Below, one piece after another: positions 6,533 to 12,129 of a stretch of 12,129 nucleotides of DNA. The DNA is from Lachnospiraceae bacterium. GTDB lineage: Bacteria; Bacillota; Clostridia; Lachnospirales; Lachnospiraceae. The stretch covers positions 1 to 12,129 of the forward strand of contig SFGF01000084.1 of assembly GCA_004556655.1 (NCBI GenBank), given 5' to 3'. The notes under the pieces were generated by a model. That model had not been told where the DNA came from. It saw only the letters and a list, made by a program, of their open reading frames with translations, and did not search any database. The first letter of the stretch is position 1. Each line of letters begins with the position of its first letter. The position numbers were made by a program, and so were the translations under genes.

Positions 6533-7118
6533 ACATCTGCATCCTTTGCATAATCTGTTCTTTTGTATCTTCAAAATCACCACTGTTATCTATCTCAAAA
6601 TCACAGTGATCGCTGAATTCATCCTCACTGAGCTGATTGGCGAAGATACTCTTTACCTTTTCTTCCGAATATCCTCTGTTTTTCATCAGTCTCTCAGTAC
6701 GGGTTTCTTCATCTGCATAAATATACCACAGTTCATCACAAATTTCATCATATTTATCTTCAATTAACAAAGCTGCTTCCACAATGAAGAAATCTGTTTC
6801 ATTTTCTTTTTCTCTCTCAATTGCTTTCCGTATGTATTTTTTTACTGCCGGATGTACAATGGCATTGAGTTTATCCAGTAATTCTTTATCTTCAAACACC
6901 ATCTCAGCGATTTTTGTCCGATCCAGTGTTCCATCTTCCTGAAGGATTCCCGGTCCGAACAGCTCCACGATGGGAGCAAAGCAGGATTTTCCGGGTTTCA
7001 TTACCAGATATCCCACTTCATCAGCCTCCACCACCGTAGCATTCCAGTTATCTGCTATAAAATTTAAAATCTCGCTTTTTCCGGCTCCCACACCGCCGGT
7101 CACTCCGATTACTTTCAT
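6519..7118 (-). CDS. coaE: Dephospho-CoA kinase
   Basis: Phosphorylates the 3'-hydroxyl of dephospho-CoA in the last step of coenzyme A synthesis. The 199-residue protein is of normal length and begins MKVIGVTGGVGAGKS, with the P-loop GGVGAGKS at residues 8-15. VVEADEVGYLV and the DFFIVEAALLIE strand follow, as in the family. The open frame extends to 7196, but the upstream codons overlap polA; the ATG at 7118 has GGAG 9 nt upstream. It lies 19 bp after polA, a pairing common in Firmicutes, and its last 14 bp overlap the MBL gene. CoA feeds the acetyl-CoA used by Pta, but no direct regulatory link is visible. Confidence 0.96.
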   Translation of the reverse strand: MKVIGVTGGVGAGKSEILNFIADNWNATVVEADEVGYLVMKPGKSCFAPIVELFGPGILQEDGTLDRTKIAEMVFEDKELLDKLNAIVHPAVKKYIRKAIEREKENETDFFIVEAALLIEDKYDEICDELWYIYADEETRTERLMKNRGYSEEKVKSIFANQLSEDEFSDHCDFEIDNSGDFEDTKEQIMQRMQMYETM

Positions 7119-7137
7119 CTTTCGTGTCTCCTTCCTG

Positions 7138-9768
7138 TTATTTTGCTTCATACCAGTTATTTCCTGTATGCATATCCACTTCCAAAGGTACTGCAAGATC
7201 AGCAGCCTGCCGCATTTCTCTCTCCAAAATATCCGAAACCATTTCCAGTTCGTCTATCGCCGTCTCAATCAGAAGTTCGTCATGAACCTGCAAAATCAGT
7301 CTGGACTTCAGATTTGCTTCCCGAAGTGCTCTGTTTACACGAACCATGGCAATCTTGATAATATCTGCTGCTGTTCCTTGAATCGGCGAGTTCATTGCTA
7401 CTCTCTCACCAAAAGAACGCTGCATGAAATTACTGGATTTCAATTCCGGTACCGGGCGTCGTCTTCCAAACATGGTAGTAATATAGCCGTCATTTTTTGC
7501 TTTTTCCACTTCTCCATCCAGATAACTCTTGATTTTCGGGTACGTTGCAAAATATTGTTCGATATACTGGGCTGCCTCTTTTCTTGTAATACTAAGGTCC
7601 TGGCTCAGTCCAAAAGAGCTGATTCCATATACAATTCCAAAGTTTACGGCTTTTGCATTACGCCGCTGCAGCGGTGTCACCTGGTCAAATGGAATATGAA
7701 ATACCTGAGATGCTGTAATCCTGTGGATATCCTGGGCTTCCCTGTATGCCTGAATCAGCATCTCATCTCCGGAAAGATGCGCCAGCACTCTGAGTTCAAT
7801 CTGAGAATAATCCGCATCCAGAAATACAAACCCAGGTTTTGGTACAAATACTTTTCGTATCATTCTTCCCAGTTCCATACGCACAGGAATATTCTGCAGA
7901 TTTGGTTCTGTGCTGCTAATTCTGCCCGTGGCCGTAATTGTCTGATTAAATGTAGAGCGGATTCTGCCGTCTTCTTCAATATAAGCTGCCAACCCGTCTG
8001 CATAGGTGGATTTTAACTTTGTAAGCTGCCGGTACTCCAGGATATCTGCCACAAACGGATACTCCGGTGCCAGTTTATCAAGCACATCTGCGGCTGTGGA
8101 ATACCCGGTTTTTGTTTTCTTACCACCCGGCATTCCCATTTTTTCAAATAAAATCACTCCCAGCTGCTTTGGAGAATTGATATTAAATGTCTCGCCGGCC
8201 TGCTCATATATTTTCTTTTCCAGTTCCCCGATTCTTACCTGAAGCTGCTCTCCATATACTTTCAATTCTTCTGCTTTTACCAGGATTCCCTCTTTTTCCA
8301 TATCATCCAGAGTAAATGCCAAAGGCATCTCAATTTTTTCAAACAACGACAGCATTCCCGTATCTTTTAGCGCATTTTTCACCGGAACCTGTGCTGCATC
8401 TGACACATAAGCCTGATAAGATGCATATTCTGCCGCCTGTTCCACAGATACCTGAGACAAATCCACATGCCTGTTATTCTGGAATATTTCCTCCTGAGAA
8501 GGAAGCTGCTCTCCCAGATACTCCTTTGCCGCATCATCATAGGTATAAGAATTCTTCAGAGGATTTAAGAGATAACAGCCAATGCTCAAATCAAAGATAC
8601 CTTTTCGCTCCTCTATCTTAATTTTCTTACGCAGTGCTTTAATATCAGGTGTACCCACCCCATTACCTGCTTCAAAGAGTCTCTCAAGCTGACCAAGCAG
8701 ATAGCTTTCTGTCATAAAACCAGTCACCGGAAAATAATAAACCTGCTTCTCTCCAAAAGAAAGCCCGGCTCCAACAATTCCCTCTTTTCCTTCCAACAGG
8801 GAAACACCGGTCTGCAGCGCTCCTCTTGCCTGTTCCCAGATATTTTCCGCTTCTCCAAGTTCCTCCACAATACGGTACTGCACACTCTCTTTTGCTTCCA
8901 TATTTTCAAAACGGGACAGAAGATTTTTAAAATCAAGACGTTTGAACCACTCGTATGCATCCTGTGTATATAATTCTCCCAGACGGGCATTTTCCCACTC
9001 AAATGCGATTGGGCTGTCTGTATTGATCGTTGCCAGTTCTTTACTCAGTACTGCCATATCATAATGCTCTCGAAGAGATTCTTTTGCCTTATTTGGCTTG
9101 ATCTCTTCCAGATGTTCATGAGCATTTTCAATGGTTCCGAATTCCCCGATAATCTTTGCAGCTGTTTTTTCACCTACTCCCGGTATTCCCGGAATATTAT
9201 CAGCAGTATCTCCCATCAGTGCTTTCAGTTCAATGATCTGTGGCGGTGTGACCTTGTAAGTCTCAAGAACCTGCGCTGTATGATAATCCTCAATAACCGT
9301 CTTTCCGCCTCTTGTTTTCGGGATTCGTATGAGTACCTTATCCGTTGCCAGCTGAAGTAAATCCCGATCTCCGGAAACAATCGTCACATCCATCCCTTTC
9401 TTTTCACTTCTTCTTGCAATGGTTCCAAGCAGATCATCCGCCTCATAACCTTCCTGAGAAATAATGGTAATGCCCATCGCCTGCAAAACCTCTTTGATCA
9501 CAGGTACCTGCTGCCGCAATTCCTCCGGCATGGGTTTTCTGGTACCTTTGTATGCATCAAACATCTTATGCCGAAATGTAGGTGCATGCAGATCAAAGGC
9601 TACTGTCAGATACTGCGGTTTTTCCTCTTCCAGTATCTTTGTCATAATATTTAAAAAACCATACACAGCATTCGTATGAAGACCTTCAGAATTGGTCAGA
9701 TCCGGAAGACCATAAAACGCACGATTTAAAATACTGTGTCCGTCAATCAATACGATTTTTTCGTTCAT
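7138..9768 (-). CDS. polA: DNA polymerase I
   Basis: Fills gaps and removes RNA primers during replication and repair. The 876 residues comprise an N-terminal 5' nuclease (about 1-290, with LIDGHSILNRAFYG and VSGDRDLLQL), a middle 3'-5' exonuclease-like domain and a C-terminal polymerase. Motif A has DYSQIELR with catalytic Asp653. Motif B, RRNAKAVNFGIVYG, gives Lys706, Phe710 and Tyr714. Motif C, QVHDE, gives Asp830. Length and these positions coincide with Bacillus stearothermophilus Pol I. The proofreading motif DxE is not present where expected (GVSLLEGKEG region), so 3'-5' exonuclease is probably inactive, as in the Bacillus enzyme. AAAGGA lies 7 nt before the ATG. The zinc-finger gene ends 12 bp upstream and coaE follows after 19 bp. 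Confidence 0.98.
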   Translation of the reverse strand: MNEKIVLIDGHSILNRAFYGLPDLTNSEGLHTNAVYGFLNIMTKILEEEKPQYLTVAFDLHAPTFRHKMFDAYKGTRKPMPEELRQQVPVIKEVLQAMGITIISQEGYEADDLLGTIARRSEKKGMDVTIVSGDRDLLQLATDKVLIRIPKTRGGKTVIEDYHTAQVLETYKVTPPQIIELKALMGDTADNIPGIPGVGEKTAAKIIGEFGTIENAHEHLEEIKPNKAKESLREHYDMAVLSKELATINTDSPIAFEWENARLGELYTQDAYEWFKRLDFKNLLSRFENMEAKESVQYRIVEELGEAENIWEQARGALQTGVSLLEGKEGIVGAGLSFGEKQVYYFPVTGFMTESYLLGQLERLFEAGNGVGTPDIKALRKKIKIEERKGIFDLSIGCYLLNPLKNSYTYDDAAKEYLGEQLPSQEEIFQNNRHVDLSQVSVEQAAEYASYQAYVSDAAQVPVKNALKDTGMLSLFEKIEMPLAFTLDDMEKEGILVKAEELKVYGEQLQVRIGELEKKIYEQAGETFNINSPKQLGVILFEKMGMPGGKKTKTGYSTAADVLDKLAPEYPFVADILEYRQLTKLKSTYADGLAAYIEEDGRIRSTFNQTITATGRISSTEPNLQNIPVRMELGRMIRKVFVPKPGFVFLDADYSQIELRVLAHLSGDEMLIQAYREAQDIHRITASQVFHIPFDQVTPLQRRNAKAVNFGIVYGISSFGLSQDLSITRKEAAQYIEQYFATYPKIKSYLDGEVEKAKNDGYITTMFGRRRPVPELKSSNFMQRSFGERVAMNSPIQGTAADIIKIAMVRVNRALREANLKSRLILQVHDELLIETAIDELEMVSDILEREMRQAADLAVPLEVDMHTGNNWYEAK

Positions 9769-9780
9769 ATTCTATTCCTT

Positions 9781-10131
9781 TCAAAATAAGGTCGGCAATT
9801 CAATATGTCCCAGATAAAGCAGCAAAGAAAACGCTATCCCGATTCCAAACAGCATTACAAACACTACCACTGTCTTTGTAAGCAAATGCCGTCTTTTTAG
9901 AAACTCCTCTTTCTGTTTCAAATCTTCTCTTAACATCTTGGGGATATTATAGGATTCCAGTTTTTCTCCTTCCAGATACTTCATTCCTACTGTAATCGTA
10001 TAATATGTCTCCAATTCATCATAACATTCCGGACAACTTTCTATATGTTCCAGAAAATCTTCCATTTCCCGGATGGGAAGGGTATTATTGATAAAACCAT
10101 CAATTTTGGATAATGTTTCTTCACACTTCAT
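9781..10131 (-). CDS. Zinc-finger (zf-HC2-like) single-pass membrane protein, anti-sigma-like
   Basis: A 116-residue protein with an N-terminal HxxxCxxC motif (His29, Cys33, Cys36 in HIESCPECYDEL) and an additional Cys3, as in putative zinc-finger domains of anti-sigma factors. A basic stretch (about 72-83) is followed by one hydrophobic segment (about 87-107) and a short tail. The N-terminus is probably cytoplasmic. In relatives this layout binds an ECF sigma factor, but no sigma gene lies next to it, so that role is not supported here. It is the first gene of the polA run, ending 12 bp before polA, with a strong AAGGAGGT site. The function is therefore open: membrane regulator, or a scaffold cotranscribed with replication genes. 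Confidence 0.75.
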   Translation of the reverse strand: MKCEETLSKIDGFINNTLPIREMEDFLEHIESCPECYDELETYYTITVGMKYLEGEKLESYNIPKMLREDLKQKEEFLKRRHLLTKTVVVFVMLFGIGIAFSLLLYLGHIELPTLF

Positions 10132-10157
10132 TAGGGAACTACCTCCTTGCTTGTTTT

Positions 10158-10186
10158 ATCATACCATGAATTCTCAGGAAACGGAA
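10158..10186 (-). promoter_or_regulatory. Probable promoter of the zinc finger-polA-coaE operon
   Basis: Read on the minus strand: an extended -10 TGGTATGAT (10158-10166) with a poor -35 TTCCGT (10181-10186) at 17 bp. It lies between the terminator of the aldo/keto reductase gene and the ribosome binding site of the first operon gene, leaving a leader of only about 20 nt. Confidence 0.5.
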
Positions 10187-10189
10187 GAT

Positions 10190-10225
10190 AAAAAGCTGTC
10201 ATACTTATTTTGTACGACAGCTTTT
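10190..10225 (-). terminator. Intrinsic terminator of the aldo/keto reductase gene
   Basis: A 14-bp stem (10191-10204/10212-10225) with a 7-nt loop begins 12 bp after the reductase stop codon. On the minus strand it contains one G-U pair, and the descending arm runs into UUUUUAUC. This is a textbook rho-independent terminator that isolates the reductase from the polA operon. Confidence 0.85.
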
Positions 10226-10237
10226 GTAAAATCATAA

Positions 10238-11371
10238 CTATTTCCAAACAGGATGATCCAGTTCTTCCTGTACTCTCTTCAGATGTTCTCTGATGGTGAT
10301 TTTCTGCGGACACTGTTCTTCACAAGCACCACACTCAGCGCAGTTAACCGGTTTTGCATCCTCTCCCAGTTCATTTTCCCAACGGTTTTTCACCACTCCG
10401 TAATTCTGATAAATGTGGTAATCATTCCAGATACGGAAGTTACCCGGGATGTCCACACCTGCCGGACACGGCATACAATAACGGCATCCTGTACAACCAT
10501 TCTGCACTCTGGACTTCAGCGTCTTCACAACCTGTTCTACAGTTGCTTCTTCACTCTCCGACAATGGTTCAAAATGATTGAATGTCTTCAGATTATCCTC
10601 CACCTGCTCAGGAGTACTCATACCACTGAGAACTACTTTTACGTTCGGATGAGATGCAACCCAACGCACTGCCCAGGATGCAACACTCTTGTCCGGTGCT
10701 GCTTTTTTGAATACCTCATTGATATCCTCAGAAAATCCTGCCAGAAGTCCTCCCCGAACCGGCTCCATAATCACCATCGGAATTCCTTTTTTCTCAGCCA
10801 GGGCATAACCTTTATCTCCAGCCTGGATATCTGTATCCATATAATTGTACTGAATCTGGCAGAAATCCCAGTTATAATAATTGATGATTTCCTCAAATAC
10901 CTCATAGTCATCATGGAATGAGAAGCCCAGATAGCGAATCTTGCCGGCTTTTCTAAGTTCTTCACACATCTCCACAATTCCCAGATCTTTTACTTTCTGA
11001 AAACGCTCTTTATCGAGCGCATGAATCAGATAAAAATCCACATAGTCTTTGTCAAGGCGCTTTAGCTGATCCTCAAATACCTTTCTGGCTTCCTCCTGTG
11101 TGTCCACAAGCCAGATAGGAAGCTTTGTTGCCAGAAAATAGGAAGAACGGTCATATTTGTTCAAAACTCTTCCAACAAAGGGTTCACTGTCTCCTCCATG
11201 GTAGGGGAATGCAGTATCATAATAGGTAACACCCTGTGCCATAGCTTCGTTCAGCATCTTTTCTGCAGTTACTTCATCAATTTTACCATTCTCCAACGTA
11301 GGGAAACGCATACATCCAAAGCCAAGCAATGACGGTGCGATTCCCAATTTATCCATCTTTCTTTTTTCCAT
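10238..11371 (-). CDS. Aldo/keto reductase with C-terminal 2[4Fe-4S] ferredoxin domain
   Basis: A 377-residue predicted oxidoreductase of the COG1453 type. The N-terminal TIM barrel has the aldo/keto reductase tetrad Asp52, Tyr57 (YYDTAFPYHGG), Lys83 (ATKLP) and His117 (YLIHALD). The C-terminal domain has two cysteine clusters, CxxCxxCxxCP at 293-302 and CxxCxxCxxxCP at 344-354, expected to hold two [4Fe-4S] centres. This suggests electron exchange between NAD(P)H or ferredoxin and an aldehyde or ketone; the substrate cannot be told from sequence. The frame is open to 11437, but the ATG at 11371 is preceded by GGGAGGA and gives the family N-terminus. It is monocistronic, with its own promoter and terminator. 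Confidence 0.92.
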   Translation of the reverse strand: MEKRKMDKLGIAPSLLGFGCMRFPTLENGKIDEVTAEKMLNEAMAQGVTYYDTAFPYHGGDSEPFVGRVLNKYDRSSYFLATKLPIWLVDTQEEARKVFEDQLKRLDKDYVDFYLIHALDKERFQKVKDLGIVEMCEELRKAGKIRYLGFSFHDDYEVFEEIINYYNWDFCQIQYNYMDTDIQAGDKGYALAEKKGIPMVIMEPVRGGLLAGFSEDINEVFKKAAPDKSVASWAVRWVASHPNVKVVLSGMSTPEQVEDNLKTFNHFEPLSESEEATVEQVVKTLKSRVQNGCTGCRYCMPCPAGVDIPGNFRIWNDYHIYQNYGVVKNRWENELGEDAKPVNCAECGACEEQCPQKITIREHLKRVQEELDHPVWK

Positions 11372-11408
11372 TGTAAGTAATCCTCCCAGGTAACAATAAC
11401 TTGGTTTT

Positions 11409-11437
11409 ATTCTACCAAACTCTTCCTGTTCCTGCAA
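11409..11437 (-). promoter_or_regulatory. Promoter of the aldo/keto reductase gene
   Basis: Read on the minus strand: -35 TTGCAG (11432-11437), a 17-bp spacer, and -10 TAGAAT (11409-11414) preceded by TGG (extended -10). A short imperfect dyad (CTTCCT ... AGGAAG) overlaps the spacer region and may act in ending the upstream transcript or as an operator. Confidence 0.6.
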
Positions 11438-11452
11438 TGAGGAAGTTTCTTT

Positions 11453-12085
11453 TTATTCTCCGAATTTTTTCTTTACCAGCTCTACGAGATATTCTGCCGT
11501 TCCTTCCACGCCGAGCAGACTGCTGTCGATCAGAATATCCTTATGGCTCTTGTCATCCGGCATATACCCGGTAAAATTCATATGGTAAGACTCTCTTGCC
11601 TTATCAACCGCCGCCATCATTCTTCTGGCCTCATCCTCTTCCATTCCCAGGTCTTTGATACAATGTCCCAGCCTCGCCTCGTAGGAAGCATAAATATAAA
11701 TATGAATCGCATTTTCCATCTCACTCAAGGTAAAATCTGCACATCTTCCCACGATCACGCACGTTTCTTTCTCCGCAAGGAATTTGATGATATTCTGCTG
11801 CGCCTCAAAAATTTGATCCTGTGTCGTTGTTGTTCCGCTTCCCAGCGGACTTGCCATTCGGAAAAACGGATTTTTCGAAAGACTATTTGCCTTTTCTTCC
11901 ACCTCATTGATGACGGAAACAGGAAGATTTAACTTTTTTGCCGCCTGATCGACCAGATCCCTGTCATAATATTCAATGCCTAGCATTTCCGCCATTTTCC
12001 TGGCAATCGGGCGTCCCATACTTCCGAACTCTTGAGTTTCCGCAAACTGTAATTCAAAAGTAAATATGTCTGTCCAAAGTACCAA
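11453..12085 (-). CDS. Cytidylate kinase-like protein with 5' end replaced by repeat sequence
   Basis: From residue 19 onward (EFGSMGRPIARKMAE, IEYYDRDLV, CVIVGRCADF, the C-terminal DILIDSSLLGVEG) this is a cytidylate kinase-like P-loop protein. Such proteins are common in Lachnospiraceae, and their substrate is unproven. Relatives begin with a short strand such as ITISREFGSGG that leads into the nucleotide-binding loop. Here that strand and the preceding start codon are missing. The first 18 codons of the frame, from a TTG at 12085, are encoded entirely by the right-hand repeat (12031-12129). No good ribosome binding site precedes the TTG. I read it as a gene truncated by about ten codons by insertion or rearrangement, probably inactive or poorly expressed. 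The remaining 192 codons have no stop or frameshift, so the event may be recent. Confidence 0.75.
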   Translation of the reverse strand: MVLWTDIFTFELQFAETQEFGSMGRPIARKMAEMLGIEYYDRDLVDQAAKKLNLPVSVINEVEEKANSLSKNPFFRMASPLGSGTTTTQDQIFEAQQNIIKFLAEKETCVIVGRCADFTLSEMENAIHIYIYASYEARLGHCIKDLGMEEDEARRMMAAVDKARESYHMNFTGYMPDDKSHKDILIDSSLLGVEGTAEYLVELVKKKFGE

Positions 12086-12129
12086 TCTGCCGATTTTTTG
12101 AAAAATTAGAGTGACAGCTCTGCGAATAG
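12031..12129 (-). repeat. Right copy of ~90-bp repeat, opposite orientation to 1-96
   Basis: The reverse complement matches 6-96 with roughly 80-85% identity and ends at the same base (CTCAAG). The 24-bp block at its inner edge (12031-12054) is identical to 73-96. It directly abuts the cytidylate kinase-like coding sequence at codon GAG of EFGSMG. If it is a mobile-element end, the element body lies beyond position 12129, and the left and right elements point away from each other. Confidence 0.75.

Noticed and set aside
6970..8016. 348-codon plus-strand open frame opposite coaE and polA
   Set aside because: It is antisense to two well-supported genes and shows no family signature.
11415..11450. 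Terminator after the cytidylate kinase-like gene
   Set aside because: The CTTCCT/AGGAAG stem is short with a 12-nt loop and has no U tract. It overlaps a convincing promoter for the next gene.

Overview
The window looks like chromosomal DNA of a low-to-mid GC anaerobic Firmicute, most likely a gut Lachnospiraceae (Blautia/Dorea/Mediterraneibacter-like). The support is the protein set (Pta and AckA, TmcAL, an ACT/DUF711 pair, a Bacillus-type PolA, an aldo/keto reductase with a ferredoxin tail), strong GGAGG ribosome binding sites and sigma-A type promoters. The genus is an inference from gene content.

Layout. Positions 1-324 hold no gene. They contain one copy of a ~90-bp repeat (to position 96), a compact MITE-like element (122-264) with 12-bp terminal inverted repeats and a 7-bp direct flanking repeat, and a hairpin downstream of ackA. 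Positions 325-2534 (minus strand) are the acetate operon pta-ackA, read from a strong promoter. The 255-bp divergent intergenic region (2535-2789) contains the pta promoter, a Rex-like dyad, a second 17-bp dyad, and the promoter of tmcAL. TmcAL (plus strand) is the acetate-using tRNA(Met) cytidine acetate ligase.

Positions 4061-10131 (minus strand) form a six-gene operon-like run with gaps of 12-24 bp or overlaps: a zinc-finger membrane protein, polA, coaE, a YycJ-like metallo-beta-lactamase-fold protein, an ACT-domain regulator and a DUF711 (UPF0210) protein. A strong terminator at 10190-10225 separates it from the upstream aldo/keto reductase gene, which has its own promoter. At the right edge is a cytidylate kinase-like gene whose first codons come from the second copy of the ~90-bp repeat.

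The most notable structure is this pair of imperfect inverted repeats at the two window edges (1-96 and 12031-12129). They share a perfect 24-bp block ending at the same base, and the right copy cuts into the kinase gene just before its FGSMG motif. The 12-kb housekeeping block is therefore bracketed by oppositely oriented ends of what looks like one mobile or recombinational element family. This raises the possibility of a composite-transposon-like arrangement or a large inversion. Apart from this, the genes are ordinary metabolic and replication genes, and I see no defence, CRISPR, toxin or biosynthetic system.
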